A model generated the notes under the pieces. It saw nothing but the letters and a program-made list of their open reading frames with translations, was not told the DNA's origin and did not search any database. A DNA stretch of 64,000 nucleotides, taken from NCBI RefSeq assembly GCF_900111775.1, contig NZ_FOJJ01000004.1, forward strand, positions 31,535-95,534, read 5' to 3'. A program made the position numbers and the translations under genes. This document shows positions 27,052 to 37,861 of the stretch, in pieces. Numbering within the stretch: position 1 is the first letter of the stretch; every line of letters starts with the position of its first letter. The stretch comes from Desulfuromonas acetexigens. GTDB lineage: Bacteria; Desulfobacterota; Desulfuromonadia; Desulfuromonadales; Trichloromonadaceae.

Positions 27052-27798
27052 CTATAAAGCAGTCAAAATCTCCGGCCCGTGACTAGTAACAGCAATCGTA
27101 TGCTCAAAATGAGCGGATGGTCGGCCATCCGCCGTCACCGCCGTCCAGCCGTCAGGGAGAATGCGTACATCCGGGGTTCCCGCATTGATCATCGGCTCAA
27201 TCGCCAGAGTCATTCCTTCCCGCAAACGCGGTCCCTGCCCAGGAGCTCCGAAATTAGGAATCTGCGGTAATTCGTGCAACTGTCGGCCAATGCCATGACC
27301 AACGAACTCACGAACGACGCTGAAACCCTCTCTTTCAACACAAGCCTGCACCGCATGAGAGATATCGGAAAGACGATTACCGACAACGGCCTCGGCAATT
27401 CCCATCTGGAGTGAGCGCTGCGTCACCTCAAGAAGCCGTTCCGTCTCGGCCTCAATTCTACCAACGGGGACAGTTATTGCCGAGTCTCCATAAAATCCGG
27501 ACTTCACCACGCCGAAATCGATACTTAAGATATCACCTTCTCGCATCGGCTCGGAATCAGCAAAACCATGGACTACTTTTTCGTTGGGAGAGGAGCAGAT
27601 CGTAAAAGGAAACCCCCCGTACCCCTTGAATGCCGGTCGCACTCGACGACGCTTACACTCCGCTTCGGCAAATTCATCAAGTTCGTGGGTAGTAACTCCA
27701 GGCTTAATGCGCTCACGGAGTAGCTGTAATATTTCCGCAACGATCCGTCCCGCGTCACGCATTAGAATCAGCTCGGCGCGGGACTTGAGGACGATCAT
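27052..27798 (-). CDS. map: Methionine aminopeptidase, type I
   Basis: 248 residues. Metal ligands are visible in SIDFGVVKSGFYGDSAITV (two Asp), VGHGIGRQLHELP (His), TLAIEPMINAG (Glu) and the final Glu region HFEHTIAVT. It removes the initiator methionine from nascent proteins. Type I short form with no zinc-finger extension. Starts 8 bases after adk, as in many secY-adk-map runs. Confidence 0.97.
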   Translation of the reverse strand: MIVLKSRAELILMRDAGRIVAEILQLLRERIKPGVTTHELDEFAEAECKRRRVRPAFKGYGGFPFTICSSPNEKVVHGFADSEPMREGDILSIDFGVVKSGFYGDSAITVPVGRIEAETERLLEVTQRSLQMGIAEAVVGNRLSDISHAVQACVEREGFSVVREFVGHGIGRQLHELPQIPNFGAPGQGPRLREGMTLAIEPMINAGTPDVRILPDGWTAVTADGRPSAHFEHTIAVTSHGPEILTAL

Positions 27799-27806
27799 CT
27801 TCCCGA

Positions 27807-28454
27807 CTACTCCTTACGCAGGATGGCGAGTATCTCGTCCTGCACGGCATCCATGGAGAGCATCCCGTCTACCTCGGAGAGCAGTCCGGATTTGCGATAA
27901 TAATCAATCAACGGCGAAGTCTGCTCGTTATAGACATCAAGGCGACGGCGAATCGTTTCTTCGCGGTCATCGTCCCGTTGTACCAGTTCGCCACCACAGG
28001 CATCGCATATCCCCGCCGCCTTGGGCGCAGCAAAGGTTACGTGATAGCCCAGGCCACAATCGCGGCAAGTACGACGTCCAGTCAAACGCTCAACCAGGGC
28101 TTCAACATCAACGGCCAAGGAGACGACCGCATCAAGGGGGCGTCCGAGGGCAGTCAATGCCTCAGCAAGAGCATCGGCTTGGGGCACGGTCCGGGGAAAA
28201 CCATCAAGAATAAAACCAGCTTTACAGTCATCTTCCTGAATGCGTTCACGGACTATTCCGACGACAACTTCGTCAGGAACCAACCCGCCGGCATCCATGA
28301 AGGACTTGGCTCGCAAACCCATCGGCGTTCCAGCCTTGACCGCAGCACGGAGGATATCCCCGGTGGAAATTTGCGGAATGCCGTAGCGGTCCATAAGCAT
28401 TTTAGCCTGCGTCCCCTTGCCTGCTCCCGGGGGGCCTAGCAAAATAAGCTTCAT
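27807..28454 (-). CDS. adk: Adenylate kinase
   Basis: 215 residues. P-loop GPPGAGKGTQAKML, STGDILRAAVKAG, DGFPRTVPQADAL and LTGRRTC are canonical. The lid carries CRDCGLGYHV and ICDACGGELVQRDDD, a four-Cys zinc site, so this is the long zinc-bound-lid form. It balances AMP, ADP and ATP. 9 bases after secY. Confidence 0.97.
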   Translation of the reverse strand: MKLILLGPPGAGKGTQAKMLMDRYGIPQISTGDILRAAVKAGTPMGLRAKSFMDAGGLVPDEVVVGIVRERIQEDDCKAGFILDGFPRTVPQADALAEALTALGRPLDAVVSLAVDVEALVERLTGRRTCRDCGLGYHVTFAAPKAAGICDACGGELVQRDDDREETIRRRLDVYNEQTSPLIDYYRKSGLLSEVDGMLSMDAVQDEILAILRKE

Positions 28455-28463
28455 TTCAATCCC

Positions 28464-29774
28464 CTAGCCATGACGGCCCTTGAGAGTCACACCCTTCATG
28501 AAACCCTCATAGGACCTGGAGATCAGATGGGCTTCTATCTGGGATGCGGTGTCCATGCCAACACCAACCACAATCAAGAGGGACGTGCCGCCAAAATAGA
28601 AAGGCAGCCCAAATTCGCCAATCAAAATGGTTGGCAAAACACAAACAGCCGAAATATAAATAGCGCCGGCAAAGGTCAGCCGACCCAGGACGATATCGAT
28701 ATAATCCGCCGTTGGTTTTCCGGGACGTATGCCAGGGATGTAGCCCCCCTGCTTTTTCACATTTTCGGCAACGTCAACAGGGTTGAAAGTCACAGCCGTG
28801 TAGAAGTAACAGAAGAAGATGATTAATGCAACGAAAAAAACATTATACAACCAGTGGTCGGGAGTCATCATGGAAGCCAAGGTTTGAACCCAGGTAACAT
28901 CCACCAGATTCGCGACAGTCGCCGGAAACATGATTATGGAGCTGGCGAAAATCGGGGGGATAACCCCACTCATGTTGACCTTGAGCGGCAAATGGCTAGT
29001 CTGGCCACCATAATTTCGCATGCCCACGACCCGCTTGGCATAGTGAATCGGCAAACGGCGCTGTCCGCGCTCCATAAAAACAATGGCCATGATGACGGCA
29101 ATCATCAAAACCAGAACCGCAATTCCGACCAACGGTGTCAGCGCACCGGTCCGCAACAGTCGTACGGAGTTGACAATCGCCGCCGGCATATTAGCGACAA
29201 TTCCAGCGAAAATAATTAAGGAAATACCATTGCCAATGCCGCGTTCGGTAATCTGTTCGCCCAACCACATGATAAAGGCAGTACCCGCTGTCAAGGTAAT
29301 GACTGTCAGCAGAATAAAGCCCATGCCCTGATCAGGAACAACAAATTCTCCAGCGGGACCGCGCATGGTTTGCAGCCCTATGGCAATCCCGGTGCCCTGA
29401 ATGATCGAGAGAAAAATAGTCCCGTAACGGGTCCAGCGGGTCAAAACCTTACGGCCCTGCTCCCCCTCATTCTTTAACCGCTCAACCGGTTCAAAGACCA
29501 CGGCCAGCAACTGCAGAATAATGGAGGCGCTGATGTAAGGCATGATTCCCAGAGCAAACACCGTCATGCGCTCAAGAGCACCACCGGTAAAGGCACTTAC
29601 TAGGCCCAGCAGAGTGCCTTCGGTCCCCTCGAAAAACTTAGCCAGCACCTGTGCATCAACCCCAGGAGTAGGCACATGACAACCCACCCGATAAACAGCC
29701 AGCATGCACAGGGTAAAGAGGACCCGTCTCCTGAGTTCAGGAATACTGAATATGTTCTGGATGGCTTTTATCAA
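28464..29774 (-). CDS. secY: Protein translocase subunit SecY
   Basis: 436 residues from a TTG at 29772-29774, one base after the rplO stop; an in-frame ATG-like start further upstream would overlap rplO heavily. The start reads IKAIQNIFSIPELRRRVLFT. Ten membrane helices are visible, and SecY marks include CHVPTPGVDAQVL, GIMPYISASIILQLL and NPVDVAENVKKQGGYIPGIR. It is the protein-conducting channel with SecE (encoded at 54572). Confidence 0.96.
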   Translation of the reverse strand: MIKAIQNIFSIPELRRRVLFTLCMLAVYRVGCHVPTPGVDAQVLAKFFEGTEGTLLGLVSAFTGGALERMTVFALGIMPYISASIILQLLAVVFEPVERLKNEGEQGRKVLTRWTRYGTIFLSIIQGTGIAIGLQTMRGPAGEFVVPDQGMGFILLTVITLTAGTAFIMWLGEQITERGIGNGISLIIFAGIVANMPAAIVNSVRLLRTGALTPLVGIAVLVLMIAVIMAIVFMERGQRRLPIHYAKRVVGMRNYGGQTSHLPLKVNMSGVIPPIFASSIIMFPATVANLVDVTWVQTLASMMTPDHWLYNVFFVALIIFFCYFYTAVTFNPVDVAENVKKQGGYIPGIRPGKPTADYIDIVLGRLTFAGAIYISAVCVLPTILIGEFGLPFYFGGTSLLIVVGVGMDTASQIEAHLISRSYEGFMKGVTLKGRHG

Positions 29775-29775
29775 C

Positions 29776-30222
29776 TTAGAGAACCTCGACTTTACCGCCG
29801 GCCGCCTCAATTTTTTCCTGAGCCGACTTGCTGAATTTATGGGCCTGAACCGTCAAGGCCTTGGTCAACTCACCATCACCAAGGACTTTGATCCCATCCA
29901 GCACTTCCTTCACCAGTCCCGCCTTGCCAAACGCAGCAAGGTCGACAACACTGCCAGCCTCGAAAACATCCAGATCCCGCAGATTGACGAGGGAGTAAAC
30001 CTTCTTCGAGAGCGGAGTAAAGCCGCGCTTGGGAAGACGGCGCTGCAGGGGCATTTGACCGCCTTCGAAGCCAGCCTTGATGCTGCCGCCGCTGCGAGCC
30101 TTCTGCCCTTTATGGCCTTTACCTGCAGTCTTCCCTGTGCCCGAACCGTGGCCACGACCGAGACGCTTACGATTTTTAGTAGAACCGAATGCCGGTTGCA
30201 AATTACTCAGATCCATATCCAT
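29776..30222 (-). CDS. rplO: 50S ribosomal protein L15
   Basis: 148 residues; [20 protein letters not shown] and [15 protein letters not shown] are the L15 signatures. Two ATGs lie at 30220-30222 and 30214-30216; the upstream one is used here. Five bases after rpmD. Confidence 0.97.
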   Translation of the reverse strand: MDMDLSNLQPAFGSTKNRKRLGRGHGSGTGKTAGKGHKGQKARSGGSIKAGFEGGQMPLQRRLPKRGFTPLSKKVYSLVNLRDLDVFEAGSVVDLAAFGKAGLVKEVLDGIKVLGDGELTKALTVQAHKFSKSAQEKIEAAGGKVEVL

Positions 30223-30227
30223 CTTCC

Positions 30228-30413
30228 TTAACGGCAGTCTTCAACTTCAACCATATGGGATACCTTGCGAATCATCCCGCGAATTTCCGGAGTGTCCTTG
30301 AGGCATACCGTCTTATGCAGCTTGGTCAAACCGAGCCCTTTGAGGACTCGCGTAAAATATTCATCGCGGGCGATGCCGCTCTTTTTCAGGGTCACCTTGA
30401 TTTGATCGGCCAT
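30228..30413 (-). CDS. rpmD: 50S ribosomal protein L30
   Basis: 61 residues from ATG 30411-30413, with GGAGAAG upstream. [31 protein letters not shown] and [15 protein letters not shown] fit the short bacterial L30. The longer in-frame extension to 30506 overlaps rpsE and is not used. Confidence 0.95.
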   Translation of the reverse strand: MADQIKVTLKKSGIARDEYFTRVLKGLGLTKLHKTVCLKDTPEIRGMIRKVSHMVEVEDCR

Positions 30414-30435
30414 GAGCTTCTCCTTATCCACCAAT

Positions 30436-30930
30436 TTATTCGGCGGACGCCTGCAGGCCGCGGCGTTCCATGATTTCCTGGGCGCTCTTAAGCTGAGCCA
30501 GGGCATTCACGGTGGCCTTGACCACATTATGCGGGTTATTGGAACCAAGACACTTGGAGAGGATATCACCAACGCCGGCAACTTCCAAAACAGCGCGAGC
30601 CGCGCCGCCGGCGATTACACCGGTACCTTCGGAGGCTGACTTGAGGAGAACCTTCCCTGCGCCGAATTTACCCAGCACATCAAAGGGAATGGTACGCCCA
30701 CGCAGGGGAACCTTGATAAGGCTTTTCTTGGCCTGCTCGACCCCTTTGCGGATCGCTTCAGGAACCTCCTTGGCCTTGCCCAGTCCATAACCGACATGAC
30801 CTTCCCCGTCGCCGACCACCACCAGGGCAGAGAAGCTGAAACGACGGCCACCCTTAACGACCTTCGCGCAACGGTTGATATGAATAACGCGGTCGTTTAA
30901 GTTCAGTTCATTGGGATCGATGCGCTGCAA
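30436..30930 (-). CDS. rpsE: 30S ribosomal protein S5
   Basis: 164 residues starting at TTG 30928-30930 behind [45 protein letters not shown] and [19 protein letters not shown] text ([20 protein letters not shown]) mark the dsRNA-binding and S5 C domains. Contributes to decoding accuracy and mRNA helicase activity. Confidence 0.97.
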   Translation of the reverse strand: MQRIDPNELNLNDRVIHINRCAKVVKGGRRFSFSALVVVGDGEGHVGYGLGKAKEVPEAIRKGVEQAKKSLIKVPLRGRTIPFDVLGKFGAGKVLLKSASEGTGVIAGGAARAVLEVAGVGDILSKCLGSNNPHNVVKATVNALAQLKSAQEIMERRGLQASAE

Positions 30931-30947
30931 AGAACTCCTCCTTTAAC

Positions 30948-31316
30948 TTAGAAAGACAGGCCGGCTTCACGGGCGGCGTCGGCAAGAGCCTTCACCCGGC
31001 CATGATACAGGAAACCGTTTCGGTCAAAAACCACCTGCTTGATATTCTGTTCCAGGGCTTTCTTGGCGATGGTTTGTCCGACGGCCTTGGCGGCCTCAAC
31101 ATTGCCGGTGTAGTTTACGCCCTCGGCCACATCCTTGTTCGCTGTAGACGCCGTCGCCAGGGTGCGACCGGTCACGTCCTCAATAATTTGCACATAAATG
31201 TGCTTGGCGCTACGGAAGACACACAGGCGAGGACGTTCCATGGTCCCACGGACCTTTTTCCTCACCCGAACCTGCCGCTTCGCACGGGCATCACGTCTTT
31301 GCTTTGCGACGTTCAC
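30948..31316 (-). CDS. rplR: 50S ribosomal protein L18
   Basis: 122 residues from GTG 31314-31316. [40 protein letters not shown] and [20 protein letters not shown] identify L18, which binds 5S rRNA with L5. 26 bases after rplF. Confidence 0.97.
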   Translation of the reverse strand: MNVAKQRRDARAKRQVRVRKKVRGTMERPRLCVFRSAKHIYVQIIEDVTGRTLATASTANKDVAEGVNYTGNVEAAKAVGQTIAKKALEQNIKQVVFDRNGFLYHGRVKALADAAREAGLSF

Positions 31317-31342
31317 AATCGTTCTCCTTGGCCTTGAATCAA

Positions 31343-31882
31343 TTATTTCTTACCGGTCTTGCCGGCTTTGCGCAGAATCCGCTCTTCAGCATACTTGATC
31401 CCCTTGCCCTTGTAAGGCTCCGGGGCGCGGAAAGAACGGATCTTGGCGGCGGTCGCTCCGATCAGTTCCTTATCGATTCCCTTCAGAGTGATCTTAGTCT
31501 GCTTCTCGACCTCGGCGTCAATTCCCTTGGGCAGAGGATACTCAACAGCATGGGAGTAACCCAGTGCCAAATTGAGAATCGCGCCCTTCATCTCGGCGCG
31601 ATAACCGACGCCGTTAATTTCAAGAACACGCTCATATCCCTTGGTAACACCTTCGATCATGTTAGCCACCAAGGTCCTGGTGAGGCCTTGCATGGAGCTA
31701 TCCACGCGCGCACCTTCCGGAGAACTGACCTGGATGCTGTCGGCCTCGATGGAGACTCCGACCTGCGTGGGAATCCGGCGGCTGAGCTGACCCTTGGGGC
31801 CTTGCACACTGATGGTCTCCCCGGAAAGGGAAACCTTGACTCCGCCCGGAATCACAATGGGTTTTTTCCCAATTCTCGACAT
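31343..31882 (-). CDS. rplF: 50S ribosomal protein L6
   Basis: 179 residues; [20 protein letters not shown] and the C-terminal [22 protein letters not shown] (22 residues, key PEPYKGKGI) are typical. Two alpha-beta repeats are visible. Near the GTPase-associated centre. Confidence 0.98.
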   Translation of the reverse strand: MSRIGKKPIVIPGGVKVSLSGETISVQGPKGQLSRRIPTQVGVSIEADSIQVSSPEGARVDSSMQGLTRTLVANMIEGVTKGYERVLEINGVGYRAEMKGAILNLALGYSHAVEYPLPKGIDAEVEKQTKITLKGIDKELIGATAAKIRSFRAPEPYKGKGIKYAEERILRKAGKTGKK

Positions 31883-31908
31883 CTTTTATAAACTCCTTCC
31901 CCGGATCC

Positions 31909-32307
31909 TTACCAGACGGTGCAGAGGAGCTCGCCGCCCACCTGCGCCGTGCGTGCAGCCGCATCATCCATCAGACCCTTGGAAGTCGACAGGATGGCGC
32001 ACCCGAGACCGTTTTTCACCATGGGGATTTCGTCCTTCCCCACGTAGATGCGACGACCAGGGGTAGATACCCGCTTGATTTCATGAATGACGTGCTGATT
32101 ATCCTCATCGAACTTGAGGTAGATCCGCAACACGCCTTGCTTTTCGTCGCTGATATTCTTGAAATTCTTGATATATCCAAGATCCTTGAGCACCGAAGCC
32201 AAGGCCTCTTTGATATTGGACGAAGGCACGTCCAACTTCGGATGCTTCGCCAGGCCCGCATTACGGATGCGGGTCAGCATGTCCGCGATAGGATCAGTCA
32301 TTGCCAT
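31909..32307 (-). CDS. rpsH: 30S ribosomal protein S8
   Basis: 132 residues; [37 protein letters not shown] and [14 protein letters not shown] are characteristic. In E. coli S8 represses the spc genes by binding rplE mRNA; I could not confirm such a site here. Confidence 0.98.
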   Translation of the reverse strand: MAMTDPIADMLTRIRNAGLAKHPKLDVPSSNIKEALASVLKDLGYIKNFKNISDEKQGVLRIYLKFDEDNQHVIHEIKRVSTPGRRIYVGKDEIPMVKNGLGCAILSTSKGLMDDAAARTAQVGGELLCTVW

Positions 32308-32330
32308 GGATGCAGCTCCTTAATTTCTCT

Positions 32331-32516
32331 TTACCAGCTCGACTTGATAACGCCGGGAAGTTTTCCTTCCGACGCCAGCTTGCGCAGGCAAATACGGCAC
32401 ATGTCAAATTTGCGATAATACGCCCGCGGACGGCCACAGAGAGGGCAGCGGTTATGCTGCCGAACTCCAAACTTGGTTGGCCGCGAAGCCTTTATCATCA
32501 TCGATTTTTTTGCCAC
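32331..32516 (-). CDS. rpsN: 30S ribosomal protein S14, zinc type (type Z)
   Basis: 61 residues. [20 protein letters not shown] gives the C-x2-C...C-x2-C zinc site of the short S14 class; the long zinc-free class is about 100 residues. Ends with [11 protein letters not shown]. Confidence 0.97.
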   Translation of the reverse strand: MAKKSMMIKASRPTKFGVRQHNRCPLCGRPRAYYRKFDMCRICLRKLASEGKLPGVIKSSW

Positions 32517-32541
32517 TCGCTCCTCCGCTCTCCGTCAGACT

Positions 32542-33081
32542 TTATTTCCTGAAAGGCATGCCCATGGCCGCTAGGAGGGCACGGCCCTCTTCGTCAGTCC
32601 GGCCCGTGGTTACAATGGTCACGTTCATCCCCTTGACTTTGTCGATTTTATCGAAATCGATCTCGGGGAAGATAATCTCCTCGCGAATGCCAAGAGTATA
32701 GTTGCCGCGCCCATCGAACCCTTTAGGGGAAACCCCTTTGAAGTCACGTACCCGGGGAAGGGCGATATTGATCAGACGATCAAGAAATTCATAGGCTTGA
32801 GCGCGACGCAGGGTTACGCGGCAACCAATCGGCATGCCTTCACGCAGCTTATAGGTCGCAATGGACTTCTTCGCCTTCGTGATGACCGCCTTCTGCCCGG
32901 TGATGTTGGTCAATTCCTCAACCGCCGCCTCCAGGATTTTGATGTTCTGAATGGCCTCCCCGAGACCCATATTCACGACAACTTTTTCAACCCGGGGGAC
33001 TTCCATCACATTGTCGAGCTGCAAGTCCTTTTTCAGCTGAGGGACCAGCTCGACCTGGTATTTTTCTTTCAGTCTTGCCAT
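32542..33081 (-). CDS. rplE: 50S ribosomal protein L5
   Basis: 179 residues; [35 protein letters not shown] and [20 protein letters not shown] define L5, which holds 5S rRNA and touches the P-site tRNA. 12 bases after rplX. Confidence 0.98.
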   Translation of the reverse strand: MARLKEKYQVELVPQLKKDLQLDNVMEVPRVEKVVVNMGLGEAIQNIKILEAAVEELTNITGQKAVITKAKKSIATYKLREGMPIGCRVTLRRAQAYEFLDRLINIALPRVRDFKGVSPKGFDGRGNYTLGIREEIIFPEIDFDKIDKVKGMNVTIVTTGRTDEEGRALLAAMGMPFRK

Positions 33082-33093
33082 GGAAATCCTCCG

Positions 33094-33423
33094 TTACTTA
33101 TCCACGATCTCGTTACACTTCTTGCAGAAACGAACCTTGCGCCCATCTTCCAGAACACGGATGCCGGTACGAGCCGCTTTACCACAAGCGCCGCAGAGAA
33201 GCAGCACATTGGAAGCATCCAGCGGAGCTTCTTTCTCGACAATGCCACCATCCTGATTGGTCCGAGAAGGACGGGTGTGTCGTTTGACTACATTTAAGCC
33301 TTCTACCGTAAGCCGGCCCTTCTCTGGAAAAACCCGGGCAACCTTGCCCGATTTCCCCTTCTCTTTGCCAGCGATGATCATCACCATGTCGTTTTTTTTG
33401 ACATGAAGGTTTTTAGCCGCCAT
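33094..33423 (-). CDS. rplX: 50S ribosomal protein L24 with zinc-ribbon-like extension
   Basis: 109 residues; the KOW motif is in VMIIAGKEKGKSGKVARVFP and GLNVVKRHTRP. The C-terminus (LLCGACGKAARTGIRVLEDG, VRFCKKCNEI) carries two CxxC pairs that could bind zinc, a form found in many bacteria. Assembly initiator of the 50S. Confidence 0.97.
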   Translation of the reverse strand: MAAKNLHVKKNDMVMIIAGKEKGKSGKVARVFPEKGRLTVEGLNVVKRHTRPSRTNQDGGIVEKEAPLDASNVLLLCGACGKAARTGIRVLEDGRKVRFCKKCNEIVDK

Positions 33424-33449
33424 CTTCGTATATCTCCCAATGATCTTTT

Positions 33450-33818
33450 TTAAAGGACTTCAGGCGCCAGAGATACAATTTTCATAAAGCGCTTGGCGCG
33501 GAGTTCACGGGCGACGGGTCCAAAGATTCGGGTTCCGATGGGCTCCCCCCCGGCATTGACCACCACGGCGGAATTCTTATCAAAGCGGATGAACGAGCCA
33601 TCCGGGCGGGGAACCTCCTTGGCCGTTCTTACAATAACGGCACGCACCACATCGCCTTTCTTGACCCGCGAATTGGGCAAGGCCTCTTTTACGGAGCAAA
33701 TAATGATATCTCCAAGGCCGGCGTATTTGCGTTTGGAGCCGCCGAGCACCTTGATGCAGCAGAGCTTCCGGGCGCCGGAATTGTCCGCGACATCAAGCAT
33801 GGTCTGCATCTGGATCAT
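33450..33818 (-). CDS. rplN: 50S ribosomal protein L14
   Basis: 122 residues; [39 protein letters not shown] and [20 protein letters not shown] are diagnostic. Sits at the subunit interface by L19. Confidence 0.98.
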   Translation of the reverse strand: MIQMQTMLDVADNSGARKLCCIKVLGGSKRKYAGLGDIIICSVKEALPNSRVKKGDVVRAVIVRTAKEVPRPDGSFIRFDKNSAVVVNAGGEPIGTRIFGPVARELRAKRFMKIVSLAPEVL

Positions 33819-33830
33819 GGCTTGTATCTC

Positions 33831-34106
33831 CTAAACGGTTACATGTTTTTCGAGGATTTCGCGGACTCTCCACCGCTTGTCACGAGACAGCGGCCTGGTC
33901 TCCACGATAAGCACCTTGTCACCAACGGCGCAGTCATTGCGCTCGTCATGGGCTTTGCAGGTAACCTTGCGCTTGATGTATTTTTTGTAGATGGGATGCT
34001 TTACCAGCTGGTCAACCTTGACTACGACGGTCTTATCCATCTTGTCACTGACCACGATCCCAACCCGGGTCTTTCTGTTTCCACGTTCAGTCGTCATATC
34101 CGTCAT
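33831..34106 (-). CDS. rpsQ: 30S ribosomal protein S17
   Basis: 91 residues from ATG 34104-34106, with GGGGAG just upstream; a GTG at 34118 and ATG at 34097 are alternatives. [20 protein letters not shown] and [19 protein letters not shown] identify S17. Eleven bases after rpmC. Confidence 0.95.
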   Translation of the reverse strand: MTDMTTERGNRKTRVGIVVSDKMDKTVVVKVDQLVKHPIYKKYIKRKVTCKAHDERNDCAVGDKVLIVETRPLSRDKRWRVREILEKHVTV

Positions 34107-34117
34107 CGTACTCCCCA

Positions 34118-34306
34118 CTATCCCTGTTTCTGCCGCAGCACGGTGTTAACCCGGGCAATATCCTTTTTGATCTGAGGAATTCGCGCGGTATTTTCCAGAT
34201 GTCCGGTATGCAACTGGAACCGCAGATTGAACAGTTCCTGGCTGAGTTCTTCAGATTTCTTACGCAGTTCCTCAATATCGAGGGCCACCATTTCACTAGC
34301 CTTCAT
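34118..34306 (-). CDS. rpmC: 50S ribosomal protein L29
   Basis: 62 residues from ATG 34304-34306 behind [45 protein letters not shown] and [14 protein letters not shown] fit L29, a two-helix hairpin near the tunnel exit. It overlaps the end of rplP by 11 bases. Confidence 0.95.
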   Translation of the reverse strand: MKASEMVALDIEELRKKSEELSQELFNLRFQLHTGHLENTARIPQIKKDIARVNTVLRQKQG

Positions 34307-34721
34307 TGGCAATATCCTCCCTCATCACGAACTTGGTCTTCATCGGGAGCTTATTGGCGGAAAGCCGGAAGGCCTCGCGGGCTGCTTCTACGTCAACCCC
34401 CTGCATTTCATAAAGCATTACCCCGGGCTTGACCACGGCAACCCAACTATCCGGAGAACCTTTTCCCTTACCCATACGGGTTTCGGCGGGCTTACGGGTC
34501 AAGGGTTTATCCGGGAAAACCCGAATCCAGATTTTCCCGCCACGCTTGATGTAGCGGGTCATGGCCCGACGAGCAGCTTCGATTTGCCGGGACGACAGCC
34601 AACCACATTCAATGGCCTGCAGACCGAAATCCCCGAAGTTGAGCTCGGTACCACCCTTGGCAGCGCCTTTCATGCGCCCCTTGAATGTCTTTCTATGTTT
34701 AACCTTCTTGGGCATTAACAT
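34296..34721 (-). CDS. rplP: 50S ribosomal protein L16
   Basis: 141 residues; [40 protein letters not shown] and [20 protein letters not shown] are canonical. Positions tRNA in the A site. Translation is likely coupled to rpmC through the overlap. Confidence 0.98.
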   Translation of the reverse strand: MLMPKKVKHRKTFKGRMKGAAKGGTELNFGDFGLQAIECGWLSSRQIEAARRAMTRYIKRGGKIWIRVFPDKPLTRKPAETRMGKGKGSPDSWVAVVKPGVMLYEMQGVDVEAAREAFRLSANKLPMKTKFVMREDIANEG

Positions 34722-34745
34722 GGCTTGCTAACTCCTATTGCGATC

Positions 34746-35384
34746 TTAGTGCTGTTCCCGCGCGAGAACTTCGCCCTTGAAGATAAGCACTTTGACACCG
34801 ATGATGCCATAAGTGGTCTTCGCCTCGGCGAACCCATAGTCGATATCGGCGCGGAGAGTATGCAGGGGCACGCGCCCCTCGCGGTACCATTCGGTACGGC
34901 TCATCTCGGCCCCACCCAGACGACCGCTGCAGGTGATCTTGATTCCCTGGCCGCCAAACTTGAGTGCCATGCTGACGCTCTTCTTCATCGCGCGGCGGAA
35001 AGCAACTCGACGCTCCAATTGCAGGGCCACATTCTCCGCCACCAACTGGGCATCGATCTCAGGCTTGCGAACTTCCTGGATATTAATGAAGACTTCCTTG
35101 TCGGTGAGTTTGGCCAGCTCTTTCTTGAGCGCCTCGACCTCAGAACCCTTCTTGCCGATGATAATGCCTGGACGAGCGGCGAAAATGTTAATCTTCGCCT
35201 TATTCGCCGCACGCTCCAATTCAATCTTGGAAATACCGGCGTGATAAAGCCGTTTTTTGAGGTAATTCCGAAGCTTGATGTCTTCATGGAGCAGCTTGGC
35301 GTAATCCGCCTCTGCATACCACTTGGATTCCCAGGTTTTGATGACTCCCAACCGAAATCCTACGGGATGTACTTTCTGGCCCAA
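34746..35384 (-). CDS. rpsC: 30S ribosomal protein S3
   Basis: 212 residues from TTG 35382-35384, behind [30 protein letters not shown] is the usual beginning, followed by a KH domain ([20 protein letters not shown]) and the S3 C domain ([20 protein letters not shown]). Part of the mRNA entry helicase. Confidence 0.97.
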   Translation of the reverse strand: MGQKVHPVGFRLGVIKTWESKWYAEADYAKLLHEDIKLRNYLKKRLYHAGISKIELERAANKAKINIFAARPGIIIGKKGSEVEALKKELAKLTDKEVFINIQEVRKPEIDAQLVAENVALQLERRVAFRRAMKKSVSMALKFGGQGIKITCSGRLGGAEMSRTEWYREGRVPLHTLRADIDYGFAEAKTTYGIIGVKVLIFKGEVLAREQH

Positions 35385-35402
35385 ACTATCACCTCCCTCA
35401 GT

Positions 35403-35735
35403 CTACTTTTCGTCAAGAATCACAGTAATGTGACTCGTCGGTTTACGGATCTTCGTTGCCCGACCCTGTGCCCGGGGCATGAAGCGCTTGAGAACCGGGC
35501 CTTGGTCGACACTGATATGCTTGATCATCAGACGGTCGATGTCAGATACCCCCTTCTGTTCCGCATTGGCAACCGCTGAACTGACCAACTTACTAACAAT
35601 GGCCGCGGCCTTTTGCGGAGAGAACTTGAGGATATTCAGCGCATCCTGAACGCCCTTGCCACGCACCATGTCCACCACCAGACGGGTTTTCTGGGGAGAA
35701 AGACGCGCGTAACTCAGTTTTGCTCTGGCTTCCAT
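35403..35735 (-). CDS. rplV: 50S ribosomal protein L22
   Basis: 110 residues; LSPQKTRLVVDMVRGKGVQD and RAQGRATKIRKPTSHITVIL are typical; the beta-hairpin lines the exit tunnel. 18 bases before rpsC. Confidence 0.98.
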   Translation of the reverse strand: MEARAKLSYARLSPQKTRLVVDMVRGKGVQDALNILKFSPQKAAAIVSKLVSSAVANAEQKGVSDIDRLMIKHISVDQGPVLKRFMPRAQGRATKIRKPTSHITVILDEK

Positions 35736-35758
35736 GAATGAAACTCCTATGCAGGATC

Positions 35759-36037
35759 TTATCTCTTCTTGCTTTTCTTGTCCGCGCCATGGCCGAAGTA
35801 AGTCCGGGTCGGGGCGAACTCGCCGAGTTTGTGGCCGACCATGTTCTCGGTAACAAATACCGGAATGAACTTCTTGCCGTTATTCACGGCGAAGGTCAGG
35901 CCTACAAATTCAGGGACGATTGTGGAGCGCCGCGACCAGGTCTTGATGACCTTTTTATTGCTAGCACCACCTTCAGCTTCAATTTTACGCAAAAGGCTTT
36001 CCTCGACGTACGGCCCCTTCTTGATTGATCTAGCCAC
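35759..36037 (-). CDS. rpsS: 30S ribosomal protein S19
   Basis: 92 residues; [40 protein letters not shown] and [20 protein letters not shown]. Head protein that works with S13. Confidence 0.98.
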   Translation of the reverse strand: MARSIKKGPYVEESLLRKIEAEGGASNKKVIKTWSRRSTIVPEFVGLTFAVNNGKKFIPVFVTENMVGHKLGEFAPTRTYFGHGADKKSKKR

Positions 36038-36064
36038 TGCCTTCTCCTCTATCCCAAAGAAACG

Positions 36065-36889
36065 TTATTTCTTGCGCCGCCGGATAATGAACTTGTCGGT
36101 ACGCTTGTTGGTCCGGGTCTTGTACCCCTTGGTCGGAACACCCCAAGGAGTGACCGGATGCCGCCCGCCGGAGCTCTTCCCTTCGCCACCACCATGGGGA
36201 TGGTCGACGGGGTTCATAGCCACACCACGGCTCTGCGGACGCTTGCCCAGCCAGCGATTCCGACCGGCTTTGCCGATCTGGATATTTTCATGCTCCGGAT
36301 TCCCGACCTGGCCAACGGTAGCGCAGCAACCCTGCAGAACCAACCGGACCTCACCGGAAGGCAGACGCAGCTGAGCGTACTTCCCTTCCTTGGCGGCAAT
36401 CATCGCGTAGGTTCCAGCGCTACGGGCAAGCTGCCCGCCCTTGCCGACCCGCAACTCGACGTTATGAACCCAGGTTCCCAGAGGGATGGCACGGATCGTC
36501 AACGCATTGCCGGGCTTGATGTCCGCCTGCTCGCTCGCAACCAGAGTATCCCCCACAGAGATTCCGAGAGGAGCGATAATATAGCGTTTCTCGCCGTCGG
36601 CATAGTTCAGCAAAGCGATACGGGAGGAACGATTCGGGTCGTATTCGATAGAAACGACCTTAGCCGGAATGTCTTTCTTGTCCCGCTTGAAGTCAATAAT
36701 TCTGTACTTGCGCTTGTGCCCGCCCCCAGTGTGCCGCTTGGTAATACGACCATAGTTGTTGCGGCCACCGGTACGTTTCAGGGGCGCAACAAGGGACTTC
36801 TCGGGAGTGGAAGTCGTGATCTCCTCAAAAGAGGAAGAGGTCATGTTACGACGACCCGGCGAGGTCGGTTTAAACTTTTTGATCGCCAT
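36065..36889 (-). CDS. rplB: 50S ribosomal protein L2
   Basis: 274 residues; [40 protein letters not shown] and the peptidyl-transferase-proximal [20 protein letters not shown] (near residue 225) are present. One of the most conserved 50S proteins. Confidence 0.98.
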   Translation of the reverse strand: MAIKKFKPTSPGRRNMTSSSFEEITTSTPEKSLVAPLKRTGGRNNYGRITKRHTGGGHKRKYRIIDFKRDKKDIPAKVVSIEYDPNRSSRIALLNYADGEKRYIIAPLGISVGDTLVASEQADIKPGNALTIRAIPLGTWVHNVELRVGKGGQLARSAGTYAMIAAKEGKYAQLRLPSGEVRLVLQGCCATVGQVGNPEHENIQIGKAGRNRWLGKRPQSRGVAMNPVDHPHGGGEGKSSGGRHPVTPWGVPTKGYKTRTNKRTDKFIIRRRKK

Positions 36890-36921
36890 TATAGTTACTC
36901 CGTATCGCTTGATAACAAACC

Positions 36922-37209
36922 TTAGACACCGAAGAAGTCGATACTGCTACCCTCTTCCAGGGTCACGTATGCTTTTTTCCAGTTAGACCGCTTGCCAAAC
37001 TGCCGACCGACACGCTTGACCTTGCCGGCCACCAGCGAAGTGTTGACGTTCTTGACCTTCACGTCGAACGCTTTTTCAACGGCCTGTTTGATCTCGATCT
37101 TATTGGCGTCAACAGAAACCTCAAAGGCAACGATCTGCCCTATCTCCTTTTGCAGGCTGGTTTTCTCCGTAATCAACGGCCTTTTAATAATCTGATGCAG
37201 CGGTTTCAT
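36922..37209 (-). CDS. rplW: 50S ribosomal protein L23
   Basis: 95 residues; [20 protein letters not shown] and [20 protein letters not shown]. Docking site for signal recognition particle and trigger factor. Its start overlaps the rplD stop by 4 bases. Confidence 0.97.
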   Translation of the reverse strand: MKPLHQIIKRPLITEKTSLQKEIGQIVAFEVSVDANKIEIKQAVEKAFDVKVKNVNTSLVAGKVKRVGRQFGKRSNWKKAYVTLEEGSSIDFFGV

Positions 37210-37829
37210 GACGCAAGCGCTCCTTCCAACTGAGAAACAGCCCCTTCGGTGACGACCAGGTTGGGATATTTCATCACGTCGTAAACATTGACACCCTCGG
37301 CCCGAAGCACCTTCACATTCGGCAAATTCCGGGCAGAAAGTTCAAGGTTGGGATTGGCGCCGGAAATAACAACCAGCACCTTATCAAGATCGAAACGATT
37401 GAGGATCTCAGTAAATCCCTTAGTGCTGATTTTTTCCAGGTCAATGGCATTGAGCACAGTCAGTTTTTCAGCTTGAAAACGAGCGGAAAGAGCGCTGCGC
37501 AAAGCCGCCTTCTTAACCTTGCGGTTGAGTTTGAAGGTGTAATCCCGGGGAGTCGGCCCGAAAGCCGCGCCACCACCCACATAATGGGGAGCACGTATAC
37601 ATCCCTGCCGGGCATTACCGGTGCCCTTCTGTTTGTACGGCTTTTTGCCTCCGCCGGAAACTTCACTACGGGTCTTAGTATCGGCCGTTCCCTGGCGACG
37701 GGCCGCCAACTGAAAGCGGACCATATCGTGAATCAGGTAGCCACGAACAACGTCATTGAAGACCATGTCGGACAGTTCCCGCTGGGATACCTGATTTTTA
37801 TTAATATCGTAGACAACAACGCTTGCCAT
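37206..37829 (-). CDS. rplD: 50S ribosomal protein L4
   Basis: 207 residues; [40 protein letters not shown] and [20 protein letters not shown]. Extends into the exit tunnel. In E. coli L4 represses the S10 operon; no such leader is visible here because tuf, not a leader, precedes rpsJ. Confidence 0.97.
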   Translation of the reverse strand: MASVVVYDINKNQVSQRELSDMVFNDVVRGYLIHDMVRFQLAARRQGTADTKTRSEVSGGGKKPYKQKGTGNARQGCIRAPHYVGGGAAFGPTPRDYTFKLNRKVKKAALRSALSARFQAEKLTVLNAIDLEKISTKGFTEILNRFDLDKVLVVISGANPNLELSARNLPNVKVLRAEGVNVYDVMKYPNLVVTEGAVSQLEGALAS

Positions 37830-37861
37830 GGTCTGTCTCCCACACCCTCACTGACATGAGG

